Assembly: GCA_026392415.1 (NCBI GenBank)
Contig: JAPLCC010000026.1
Location: 1 to 64,000, forward strand
Reading direction: 5' to 3'
DNA length: 64,000 nucleotides
DNA from: Propionibacteriales bacterium
Lineage (GTDB): Bacteria > Actinomycetota > Actinomycetes > Propionibacteriales > Nocardioidaceae
Shown here in pieces: positions 17,911-25,516 of the stretch; position 1 is the first letter of the stretch, and every line of letters starts with the position of its first letter. The position numbers were made by a program, and so were the translations under genes. The notes beneath the pieces were generated by a model, which was not told where the DNA came from, searched no databases, and was given only the letters and a program-made list of their open reading frames with translations.

Positions 17911-19116
17911 ATGCCCAAGTTCGCCTATGTCGGAGTTGACCTCACCGGATCCCGGGTCAAGGGCACCGAGAAGGCACCCAGCCGCGGGGAGGCGGAAGTC
18001 GCGCTCTACGAGCGCGAACTGCGGGACCTCAAGGTCACCGAGAAGAAGAGCATCCTGCAGTACGAGTTGTCTGGTCCGCGGATCAAGCGCGAGCAGGTCA
18101 TGCACCTGTCGCGTCAGATCGCAGCATTCCTCCGAGCCGGCCTGCCGATTCTGGACGCGGTGCACGCGATCGGGGCGGAGAGTGACAACTCCTCGGTCCG
18201 GCGCATGATGCAAGAGATCGAGGACGGCCTGCGTACGGGTGAGCGGTTTTCCGACACCCTCGAGCGCTATCCCAAAGTGTTCCCCGAGTTCTATCGCGGC
18301 ATCGTTCGTTCGGCCGAGCTCACCGGAGAGCTGGACACTGTGCTCTCGCGGCTGTCGCGCTACATCGAGCGCGACCTCATCGCGAGGCGCAAGATCAAGT
18401 CCGCGATGCTCTACCCGGCCGTCGTTGCTGGCATGTCGGTTCTCACGGTGCTGGTGCTTGCGATCTACGTACTGCCGAAGTTCGAGGCCTTCTTCCGCGA
18501 CCTGGATGCGGAGTTGCCGCTGCCGACACGGATGCTGCTCAACACCACCGGCTTCCTGGGCACCTGGTGGTGGGCGATCCTCGCAGGTCTGGTCGCTGTG
18601 ACCGTTCTGTTCATCGTGGGCACCCGCTTCGAAAGGGGCAAGTACGCGCGCGACGCCTTCCTGCTGAAGGTGCCGGTGTTGGGCGAGACCATCCAGTACG
18701 CCCTGGTCGAACGGTTCTGCAGGGTGTTGGCTTCCATGGTTGGTGCCGGCGTCAATCTGACCGAAGGCTTGCGTGTGTCCACCGCCTCACTCCGAAACCG
18801 CGTGTTCATGAAGCGGCTCGGCGAGGTCGAGGAAGCCATGCTGGAAGGTCAGGGCATCGCGACTCCGCTCGCACGAACGCGACTGTTCCCCGGCACAGCT
18901 ACGTCGATGCTCCGGGTCGGAGAGGAAACCGGCTCGATGGACACCCAGCTCGAGGTGACGGCGCAGTACTACGAGGATGAACTCGACTACAAGATTGCCA
19001 AGCTCACAGCGTTGATTGAGCCGATTGTCATCATCGTCATGGGTGGCATCGTCGGGTTCGTTGCTGTGGCTCTGGTGTCTGCGATGTACGGCATCTTCCA
19101 GCAGGTGGATCTCTGA
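17911..19116 (+). CDS. pilC: Type IV pilus inner-membrane platform protein
   Basis: A 401-residue polytopic platform protein with two T2SF/GspF domains (about 65-190 and 270-390). Motifs FLRAGLPILDAV and MVGAGVNLTEGL mark the two repeats; membrane helices lie near 165-190, 215-240 and 370-395. It couples the pilB/pilT motors to pilin insertion. Its stop overlaps the next start by one base (TGATG), indicating translational coupling. Confidence 0.95.
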   Translation: MPKFAYVGVDLTGSRVKGTEKAPSRGEAEVALYERELRDLKVTEKKSILQYELSGPRIKREQVMHLSRQIAAFLRAGLPILDAVHAIGAESDNSSVRRMMQEIEDGLRTGERFSDTLERYPKVFPEFYRGIVRSAELTGELDTVLSRLSRYIERDLIARRKIKSAMLYPAVVAGMSVLTVLVLAIYVLPKFEAFFRDLDAELPLPTRMLLNTTGFLGTWWWAILAGLVAVTVLFIVGTRFERGKYARDAFLLKVPVLGETIQYALVERFCRVLASMVGAGVNLTEGLRVSTASLRNRVFMKRLGEVEEAMLEGQGIATPLARTRLFPGTATSMLRVGEETGSMDTQLEVTAQYYEDELDYKIAKLTALIEPIVIIVMGGIVGFVAVALVSAMYGIFQQVDL

Positions 19117-19589
19117 TGCTTCAACGCCGCGACCTCCGGTCCGACGCCGGCGCCACGCTGGTGGAGATGCTGGTCGCACTGTCCATCCTGAGCATCGCCG
19201 GGGTCGCCATCCTGGCAGGCATCGAGGGCGGGATTCGCACCGCGGATCTGGGTCGCAAACAGAGTGTCGGCGGCGCCAACGTGCGCAACTACGCAGAGGC
19301 AGTGCAGGACTGGGTTGCGTCCGGACACTATGACCCATGCGGTGGCGGAGTGAACTACACGCCAGCGACAGTTGGTTTCACCAAGCCTGCTGGATACACC
19401 CCAGCGGTTGAGGACGTGACTGCGCTCGCGGGCGACGGTTCCGAGATCCCGTGCGCTGACGACGAAGGCGTCCAGCGTGTTCGTTTCACCATGACGTCGG
19501 AGGATCCGTCGGTTGAGCGGCGCGCAACCGAAGAATTGGTTGTCATTCTTCGTGACCCCTGCGCGCCGGGAGGTGCTGCAGGATGTTGA
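19116..19589 (+). CDS. Minor prepilin (PilV-like)
   Basis: A 157-residue prepilin-like protein: short basic leader, cleavage site in GATLVEMLVALSILSIAGVA (Gly-1, Glu+5, hydrophobic helix). The body holds Cys near 66 and 106 and two close to the C-terminus. Minor pilins of this sort prime assembly at the pilus tip. It overlaps the next gene by 7 bp. Codon use is slightly less G+C-biased here than in the flanking metabolic genes. PilV-like is by position and size only. Confidence 0.8.
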   Translation: MLQRRDLRSDAGATLVEMLVALSILSIAGVAILAGIEGGIRTADLGRKQSVGGANVRNYAEAVQDWVASGHYDPCGGGVNYTPATVGFTKPAGYTPAVEDVTALAGDGSEIPCADDEGVQRVRFTMTSEDPSVERRATEELVVILRDPCAPGGAAGC

Positions 19590-20248
19590 TGCATCTCCGT
19601 CGCAATCGGTCAGCGGCACAGGCAGATGATGGCTTCACCCTCATCGAGTTGCTGGTGACAGTCATCATCATGGGAACCATCGCAGCTGCGCTCGCAGGTG
19701 TCGTCATCAGCTATCTCAAGCACACGGTCAACTCTCAGTCCCGAATGACGGAGTCACTGGAGCTGCAGTTCGTGACGGCGTACTGGCAGCGTGATGTGTC
19801 GAGCATTGGCGTGCGCGGCACGACCTACAACGATGCTGACCTGGCCTTCCCGCTGGTGCGGTCGGTGAACGTTGCTCCGTGCGCCGCGGCCGCCTCGCTG
19901 AACCAAGTGGTCACGCTGGCATGGAACCAGTACATCAACCCCGAGCTGGAGGTAGATGACCCGGCTGGGCTCGTCCAGGTGAAAGTCACCTACGGCACTC
20001 GCGGCTCCTCGGGTGACCTCGAACTCGTGCGCGTCCGATGTGGCACCGAGCCGGCCGAGGTCGTCGTGGCCGAGCACCTCACCGCCGTCGCCGTCACCTG
20101 CACGGGTGGTGGTGTCAGTGGCTGCAACGACAACACCGGGGCTGTACCGACCCGGATCACCATGACCCTCAGCGTCCGGGACCCCGAGGGCCAGGGAAAC
20201 ACCGACATCGTCAACCAGACAATCGAAGGCGAACGGAGACAGACATGA
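19583..20248 (+). CDS. Minor prepilin (PilW-like)
   Basis: A 221-residue prepilin: leader to Gly17, then FTLIELLVTVIIMGTIAAAL with Glu+5. The globular part is mostly beta strand and contains Cys near 99, 150, 172 and 180. Second of three minor pilins before pilD; its TGA overlaps the following ATG (ATGA at 20245-20248). Probably part of the tip-priming complex. Family naming is by operon position. Confidence 0.85.
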   Translation: MLMHLRRNRSAAQADDGFTLIELLVTVIIMGTIAAALAGVVISYLKHTVNSQSRMTESLELQFVTAYWQRDVSSIGVRGTTYNDADLAFPLVRSVNVAPCAAAASLNQVVTLAWNQYINPELEVDDPAGLVQVKVTYGTRGSSGDLELVRVRCGTEPAEVVVAEHLTAVAVTCTGGGVSGCNDNTGAVPTRITMTLSVRDPEGQGNTDIVNQTIEGERRQT

Positions 20249-22497
20249 GGGGTTGGCGCTTGCGACGTTGTCGCAGCGACGAGGGAGCTGTGCTCATCCT
20301 CGCGCTCATCATCGTTACCGTGGTGGCCTTGGTGACTGGAATGGTTCTCACGCGTGGCGACGGCAGCCTGCGCGCCACGATCGCTCTGCGCAACGTTGCC
20401 GCGACCACGTATGCGGCGGACGGAGCTGCCCAAGTCGTGCTCAACGGGTTGCGAACGGGCCATTGGGACACGACCGACGACGAAGCCGGCAACGTCCCGA
20501 TCCCCAACTGGGTCTTCACCAACGGCGCTGGCACCGGTTGTTTCGGCAACAACGACGCAGATCCGGACGCACTTGACGATCCCGACGAGGACCTCGTTCT
20601 CAGCGACTTCTTCCCGGCGGCGAAGGCAAGCGGAGAAGGTCCGGCCTCGGCGTACGTCAAGTGCGCTGGAGAGGAGGGAACCGGCGAGGAGGGCTCTGAA
20701 CGCATCGTCAACGCCAACAACAGCCCCGGATGGGCGATCACCACGCTGGGCACCGGCGGCGAGGACGGCGTCTACAACTTCAACAAGGTGCTGAAGGTCC
20801 GCGGCGGGATCCGGTCCAACTCCAACATCAACGCCAACAAGGCGATATCGGTGGAGGATGCCGACGTCCGGTCGAAGACGGGCTCATGCACGAACGTCAC
20901 GGTCAGCACCGGCTACACCTGTGCGACGAACGGCGGCGTCGACGCCTCCGAGTACGACGCAGCCAAGTATGACGCCGACGTCGCCTCGATCTCCCAGACC
21001 TGCACCACGCCGCAGCCGACGTGTTGGCAACCAGTTCCGGCTTGCTCGGGCGGGCGCGCGACTTTCAGCCCCGGCTACTACGACGACGCCGCGGCCTTGG
21101 AAGGTCTGAACGGCTGCAACGTGCTGTGGTTCCAGCCGGGCACCTACTACTTCGACTTCCACAACTCGTCGACCAACGGCGACCCGCTGTTCGAGGCAGG
21201 GATCGTCGGCAGCACGGAGAACCAGTGGACCATCAACGGGCCGAAGGTCATCGGTGGCGCCACCCAGTCCGGTTCGCCCCCGACCAATGCGACGCCGATC
21301 CCTGGTGCCTGCCGGAACCCGGTCGACGACGTTTCAGCGCAGGGCGTGCAGTTCATCCTTGGCGGTGACAGCCGGATCTCCGTCGGCAAGGACTCGTTGG
21401 TCGAGCTCTGTGCGACCTACCGCTCGACGCGGCCGCCGATGGTGCTCTACAGCCCCCGTCCCGGCAACACCGACTTCGGCGGGAACCCGAGCCCGACCAA
21501 CCTGACGGGGGTCGCCACCGGGATGACGACCAACGCTGCCGCTTCGGCGACAGCTGCCGGCACCCACGGCACCTTCATCGGTGGCACTCAGGCGGCGTTG
21601 CAGAACCAGGGCAATGGCACGGCGCTGTGGGCCAGGACCACGACCACAGGTGGCAACCAGACGCGCACCTTGACGATGTCCGGTTTCCAGCCGTCGCAGA
21701 CGGTGCCCAAGGGGTCCGTCGTCACCGGCGCACGTGTCGTCGTCAGGCACCGCAACTCAGTGGCGGCCGCCAACTCGGCTTCGCTGACGATCACCCCGAC
21801 GGCTGCCGGAGCCTCAGCGCTCAACACGTACAACTTCACGCCGACGTCGACGTCGACTCTCGGCGACCAGACCGTGAGCCTCAAGACGGCGCTGACCGCT
21901 GCGCAGTGGGGTCTTTTCGCGAGGGGTGTGCATGACTACGGCTACACCGGAGCCACCATTGCGTACGGCGCGGTCCTGCCGGCTGCGACGGGGGCCATCC
22001 CCACCCGGTCTGCCGAGGTCGACTTCGTGCGCCTTGAGTTGGACTATTACGTCCCGCAGCTCCGCAACACGGCAGCCATTAGCAACAATTGTGTGTCGAC
22101 GGTGGCCAGTTGCGCGCAGTTCGAGTCGGACAAGCGGTCCGAGATCTACCTCCAGGGCACGACTTTCCTGCCGCAGGGCAAGGTCGAGATCGGTGTCTCC
22201 AACACCGACTACCAGGTGTTCCGATGGGGCGTCGTCGCTCGTGCCCTGCACGGCAACCTGAACGGTGCCTACAAGGAGGAAGGCGCACTGATCGAACTGC
22301 CCGACCAGTCGCCGGGCCTCGGGCTGAACACGACGCTCGTCCAGTTCGACGTGTACGTCTGTCCCGACTCGGACACCTGTGACGACAGTGGCAAGTTGGC
22401 GTTGAAGGTGAGAGCCCAGATCTGGGACGTCGATGGCATCGCGTCCACCACGAGCGACCGGGAGATCACGATCATGAGCTGGAGCCACCAGCGCTGA
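20245..22497 (+). CDS. Large PilX-like pilus-tip protein with inserted beta domain
   Basis: A 750-residue protein, far longer than a normal minor pilin. The N-terminus (basic RRCRSDEG, then AVLILALIIVTVVALVTGMV) matches the PilX N-terminal membrane segment without a canonical Glu+5. Residues about 170-400 and 610-690 carry Cys- and Asn-rich strands (PGYYDDAAALEGLNGCNVLW, IYLQGTTFLPQGKVEI) suggesting a beta-helix-like scaffold. Between them, about 430-600, lies a Thr/Ser/Ala-rich beta-sandwich-like stretch. By analogy with PilX/PilY1 systems it probably sits at the pilus tip as the adhesin. ATG chosen for the ATGA overlap with the previous gene; longer upstream frame is rejected. Confidence 0.75.
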   Translation: MRGWRLRRCRSDEGAVLILALIIVTVVALVTGMVLTRGDGSLRATIALRNVAATTYAADGAAQVVLNGLRTGHWDTTDDEAGNVPIPNWVFTNGAGTGCFGNNDADPDALDDPDEDLVLSDFFPAAKASGEGPASAYVKCAGEEGTGEEGSERIVNANNSPGWAITTLGTGGEDGVYNFNKVLKVRGGIRSNSNINANKAISVEDADVRSKTGSCTNVTVSTGYTCATNGGVDASEYDAAKYDADVASISQTCTTPQPTCWQPVPACSGGRATFSPGYYDDAAALEGLNGCNVLWFQPGTYYFDFHNSSTNGDPLFEAGIVGSTENQWTINGPKVIGGATQSGSPPTNATPIPGACRNPVDDVSAQGVQFILGGDSRISVGKDSLVELCATYRSTRPPMVLYSPRPGNTDFGGNPSPTNLTGVATGMTTNAAASATAAGTHGTFIGGTQAALQNQGNGTALWARTTTTGGNQTRTLTMSGFQPSQTVPKGSVVTGARVVVRHRNSVAAANSASLTITPTAAGASALNTYNFTPTSTSTLGDQTVSLKTALTAAQWGLFARGVHDYGYTGATIAYGAVLPAATGAIPTRSAEVDFVRLELDYYVPQLRNTAAISNNCVSTVASCAQFESDKRSEIYLQGTTFLPQGKVEIGVSNTDYQVFRWGVVARALHGNLNGAYKEEGALIELPDQSPGLGLNTTLVQFDVYVCPDSDTCDDSGKLALKVRAQIWDVDGIASTTSDREITIMSWSHQR

Positions 22498-23294
22498 GCG
22501 AGCAACAGTTCTTCGACGTCTTCGTCCTGATCTTCGCTGGCCTGCTCGGGTTGGTCATCGGGTCGTTCCTCAACGTCGTCGCGCACCGGGTACCGGCGGG
22601 GGAGTCGATCGTCAGCCCGCCGTCGGCGTGCCCGAAGTGCAAGCACGAGATCCGGAACCGGCACAACGTGCCGGTGCTCGGGTGGTTGATGCTGCGCGGG
22701 AAGTGCTTCGACTGCGGGGAGCCGATCAGTGCGCGGTACCCGCTCGTCGAGGCCGGCACCGGGCTGGCGTTCGTGCTGGTCGCGCTGCGGTTCGGCGCGG
22801 ACGAGCAGGGGCTGCGACTGCTGCCGGCGTACCTCACCTTCGCCGCCATCGGCATCGCGCTCGCGCTCATCGACCTGGACGTGCAGCGCCTGCCGGACAA
22901 GATCGTGTTGCCGTCGTACGTCGTCCTGGCAGGGTTGCTGGTCATCGGCGGGGACGGGGGAGCGTTGCTGCGCGCGACGGAAGGTGCGGCGATCCTCTTC
23001 GCGTTCTTCTTCATCGTCTGGCTGATCGCACCCGGTGGCATGGGGTTCGGCGACGTGAAACTGTCCGGGGTGGTGGGCGGGATGACGGCCTACCTCACCT
23101 GGGGGACGTTCCTCATCGGCGCGTTCATGGGGTTCCTGCTGGGTGCGGTCGCCGGCGTACTGCTGATGGCCGGGGGCAAGGCCGGACGCAAGACCGCCGT
23201 GCCGTTCGGGCCGTTCATGATCCTCGGCGCGTGGACGGCGATCCTGGGTGCGGGTGGGCTGGGGGACTACTACCTGGAGCTGATCGGGTTCTAG
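22494..23294 (+). CDS. pilD: Prepilin peptidase/methyltransferase, probable CTG start
   Basis: Membrane aspartyl protease that cleaves and N-methylates prepilins. Motifs: VIGSFLNVVAHRVP in helix 1, zinc-type Cys pairs CPKC and CFDC, first catalytic Asp in LIDLDVQRLPD, second in GMGFGDVKL. No ATG, GTG or TTG exists in frame between the stop at 22380 and the TTG at 22551, and that TTG would cut away half of helix 1. CTG at 22494 gives a complete 266-residue protein, makes a 4-base CTGA overlap with the upstream stop, and has GGAG at 22481-22484 at good spacing. CTG initiation is inferred. Confidence 0.85.
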   Translation: MSEQQFFDVFVLIFAGLLGLVIGSFLNVVAHRVPAGESIVSPPSACPKCKHEIRNRHNVPVLGWLMLRGKCFDCGEPISARYPLVEAGTGLAFVLVALRFGADEQGLRLLPAYLTFAAIGIALALIDLDVQRLPDKIVLPSYVVLAGLLVIGGDGGALLRATEGAAILFAFFFIVWLIAPGGMGFGDVKLSGVVGGMTAYLTWGTFLIGAFMGFLLGAVAGVLLMAGGKAGRKTAVPFGPFMILGAWTAILGAGGLGDYYLELIGF

Positions 23295-23303
23295 GTGTCT
23301 GGG

Positions 23304-23374
23304 CGTCTCGATACGCCGCTCGTTCCTCGCGGCTACTCGACGAACCTGATGGGCTCTGGCTACTCGACGAGCTT
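23304..23374. repeat. Family-B dispersed repeat, copy 3, with extra half unit
   Basis: Full unit 23304-23347 (CGTCTCGATACG ... CTACTCGACGAACCT) followed by a second right end at 23358-23374. It lies 9 bp after the pilD stop, so it could end the pilus operon. Confidence 0.85.
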
Positions 23375-23436
23375 GATGGGCGACCATCGGAAGTGCGGGA
23401 TCGGCAGCGCGAGTGTGACGTGATGCACTGTTCCAA

Positions 23437-23495
23437 CAGGCCGTGGTGGTTTGAGCCGTGCAGTGTCCCCTGCATGGAACGACCACCACGGCCTG
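23437..23495. repeat. 14-bp inverted repeat with 31-bp loop
   Basis: CAGGCCGTGGTGGT (23437-23450) is perfectly complementary to 23482-23495. The 450-bp stretch between pilD and the HNH gene holds no gene that I can support; it contains this hairpin, the family-B repeat, an SOS box and a leader. The hairpin may be a terminator or a relic of a small mobile element. Confidence 0.6.
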
Positions 23496-23586
23496 ATTGG
23501 TGGAACGGCACCAAGTCTGCCGCGAGTGGGCGCGGCCAGGGTCGGAAGTTTGGTCAAATTCTGACGCCCGGGGCTTGTGACTGTAT

Positions 23587-23602
23587 TCGAACAGGTGTAC
23601 GA
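23587..23602. promoter_or_regulatory. LexA-type SOS box (TCGAAC-N4-GTACGA)
   Basis: Matches the actinobacterial LexA consensus TCGAAC-N4-GTTCGA at 11 of 12 defined positions. It lies 143 bp upstream of a DUF222/HNH gene of the 13E12 family; several 13E12 genes of Mycobacterium tuberculosis are known to be LexA-regulated. A transcript from here would carry a roughly 110-nt leader. Confidence 0.65.
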
Positions 23603-23744
23603 TCGACCGTAGGTCACGACAGCCGGAGCCCCGTGCGGGGAGGAGGGTGTCGGGACCGAGTCCAGGTCGGGACAGTCAGTGCCCAGGGAAGGGCCGCCGG
23701 TCGGGCGACACGTGTTGTAGCCGTGCTCGTCCGTAGGAGATTCC

Positions 23745-25004
23745 ATGACCGCCACAGCCACCTCGGGTGTTCACCCGATCCTGGCGTGCGCGGGTGTGAT
23801 CGCGGATGCTTTGAAGGACGTCTCCGACGTGCAACCGACGTTCATGTCGCCTGCGGACAAGAAGGCCGCACTGCTGCAGATCGCAGCCAACGAGGCGGCC
23901 CAGGCGGAGTTGCGGCTCCGGGTGCTGGCCTCTTCCGACGACGTCGCTGATGAGACAGGTGCGCGCGATGCTGCGGCGTGGGTCTCGCACGCGACGCGGG
24001 CCGATCCGCTGACGGCGCGGGCCGACCTGCACCTGGCGAAGGCGTTGGAGGATCGGCCGCTGGTTGCCGCCGGGATGCGCGAGGGCCAGGTGTCGCAGGC
24101 GCAGGCGCGTGTGATCGTGGCCGGTCTCGATGCGTTGCCCGATGAGGTCGGCCCGGACGTGACGGCGTCCGCCGAACGAGAGCTGGTCGGCTACGCCGCC
24201 GACTTCCGGCCCAAGGAGCTGCGCCGCCTCGCACGCCACATCCTCGATGTCGTTGCGCCTGAGATCGCCGATGAGGAGGCCGGTCGGCAGCTCGAGGCTG
24301 AGGAGCGGCGGGCGCGGGAGAAGGCTTCGCTGAGGTTCCGCGACCTGGGGGACGGGCGGACGCGAGTGTGGGGCGTGCTGCCGACGGCGGTGGCGGAACG
24401 ACTGAAGGTCTATCTGCAGGCGTTCACGTCTCCGCGTTCGTCGGAGCGTCTCGATACGTCGCTCGTTCCTCGCGACTGCTCGACGAACCTACGACAGGAC
24501 CGGGCGTACGCGTGGGCTCTCGCGGCGCTGCTGGAGGCGCTCGATCCGGACAACCTCCCCGAGCACGGTGGCGACGCGACGACCGTGATCGTCACGATGA
24601 CGCTGGAGCAGTTGCGGGCAGAGCTCGCGGCGGCGGGTCTGCTCTCCGGTGGTGAAGAGATCTCAGCGTCCGAGGCACGGCGGCTGGCCTGCCAGGCACA
24701 GATCATCCCGGCGGTGCTCGGCGGCAGGAGTGAGGTGCTCGAGCTCGGTCGCAGCCAGCGGCTGGCCTCTCGGGCACAGCGCAAGGCGCTCCGGCTTCGC
24801 GACCGCGGCTGCCGGGCCGAAGGCTGCACGGTGCCGGCCGCCTGGACCGAGGCCCACCACCTCAAACCCTGGTCCGAAGGCGGGAAGACCGACCTCAACG
24901 ACCTCATCAGCTTCTGCAACCACGACCATCACAAGATTCACGACCCCGCGTACACCCATGAGTTCCTGGCGAACGGGGATGTGCGGTTCCACCGACGTAG
25001 ATAG
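23745..25004 (+). CDS. DUF222/HNH endonuclease (13E12 family) carrying a palindromic-repeat insertion
   Basis: A 419-residue member of the 13E12 repeat family: DUF222 helical domain (about 30-330), then a C-terminal HNH nuclease with RDRGCRAEGC (zinc Cys) and the catalytic AHHLKPW ... CNHDHHKIHD block (about 366-400). These occur in many copies in actinobacteria; the role is unknown but they are linked to DNA damage or mobile DNA. Residues about 235-249 (RLDTSLVPRDCSTNL) are encoded by a full family-B repeat (24447-24490) that keeps the frame. An SOS box lies upstream. The ATG follows GTAGGAGATTCC. Confidence 0.9.
   Translation: MTATATSGVHPILACAGVIADALKDVSDVQPTFMSPADKKAALLQIAANEAAQAELRLRVLASSDDVADETGARDAAAWVSHATRADPLTARADLHLAKALEDRPLVAAGMREGQVSQAQARVIVAGLDALPDEVGPDVTASAERELVGYAADFRPKELRRLARHILDVVAPEIADEEAGRQLEAEERRAREKASLRFRDLGDGRTRVWGVLPTAVAERLKVYLQAFTSPRSSERLDTSLVPRDCSTNLRQDRAYAWALAALLEALDPDNLPEHGGDATTVIVTMTLEQLRAELAAAGLLSGGEEISASEARRLACQAQIIPAVLGGRSEVLELGRSQRLASRAQRKALRLRDRGCRAEGCTVPAAWTEAHHLKPWSEGGKTDLNDLISFCNHDHHKIHDPAYTHEFLANGDVRFHRRR
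24447..24490. repeat. Family-B repeat inside the HNH gene reading frame
   Basis: CGTCTCGATACG ... CTGCTCGACGAACCT matches the intergenic family-B unit at 23304 with three substitutions, but lies wholly within coding sequence and has no stop in that frame. The in-frame insertion resembles Rickettsia palindromic elements. Confidence 0.85.
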
Positions 25005-25023
25005 GCGACATCGACGGAATCCT

Positions 25024-25073
25024 GAGACGGTTGCTGCGGGTCTCGAGACGGTTGCTGCGCAACCTCCTCGACC
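25024..25073 (-). repeat. Family-A repeat, inverted copy with partial duplicate
   Basis: The full 35-bp unit is at 25039-25073 in inverse orientation, with a GAGACGGTTGCTGCG remnant just before it at 25024. It follows the HNH gene and lies between convergent genes. Confidence 0.85.
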
Positions 25074-25134
25074 ACCGAAGCCTGCTTCGCGGCCTCTCCT
25101 CGACCACCGAAGCCTGCTTCGCGGCCTCTCCTTG
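25071..25134. repeat. Two tandem 32-bp units containing a GAAGC/GCTTC hairpin
   Basis: Units 25071-25102 and 25103-25134 (ACCACCGAAGCCTGCTTCGC ...) differ only near the last base pair. Each holds GAAGC-CT-GCTTC. They abut the family-A repeat, forming a composite repeat region between the HNH gene and a small convergent gene. Confidence 0.75.
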
Positions 25135-25146
25135 ACCACCGTGGAA

Positions 25147-25359
25147 TCAGCGTGCGGAGAAGCAGACCAGGCACGACGACGGGTCGTGCTGGATGTTGCT
25201 GGCGTGGAGGCGGTCGGCGCGGGTCAGGAAGTCGTCGAGGGCACGCTCGGACGCGGCGATCTCGAGGATGACTTCCTCAAGGTCGGGCGCCAGGCGGGGG
25301 CCCCTGCGGACCCCCCGCTGTTCCTTCTCGAAGACGTCCGTGGTCGCTAGTGCGCTCAT
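25147..25359 (-). CDS. Small protein with C-terminal Cys-X-X-Cys, function unknown
   Basis: A 70-residue protein beginning MSALATTDVFEKEQRGVRRG, with a charged amphipathic middle (APDLEEVILEIAASERALDD) and ending CLVCFSAR. I do not recognise the family. An excellent ribosome site (GGGAGGAACC) before the ATG at 25359 shows it is a real gene and excludes the longer frame to 25455. It stands alone, divided from cardiolipin synthase by 157 bp and convergent with the HNH gene. The terminal CxxC could bind metal or be a modification site, as in a peptide precursor, but no modifying enzyme is nearby. Confidence 0.65.
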   Translation of the reverse strand: MSALATTDVFEKEQRGVRRGPRLAPDLEEVILEIAASERALDDFLTRADRLHASNIQHDPSSCLVCFSAR

Positions 25360-25516
25360 GGTTCCTCCCTCTTTCTCTCGCACGATTCCTGCTGGCTTCC
25401 AGGACTCCGCGCTCCCTCGAGGCCCTGTTCTCCGAGCATCCTCGGCCACTGGCACGGGCGCAATGGGACAGGGCCAGGTCCGGTCGAAAGCAGGACGAAC
25501 GTCCCATCACAATTGA

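Noticed and set aside
20038..20244. Longer N-terminus for the PilX-like protein
   Set aside because: Overlaps pilW in another frame; His/Arg-rich shadow; ATG 20245 gives the ATGA junction and membrane segment.
22551..23294. Start of pilD at TTG 22551
   Set aside because: It would remove half of the first membrane helix and leave a 53-bp untranslated gap after pilX in an otherwise overlapping operon.
25024..25134. Insertion-sequence end or integron site
   Set aside because: Only short repeats; no transposase, integrase or target duplication seen.
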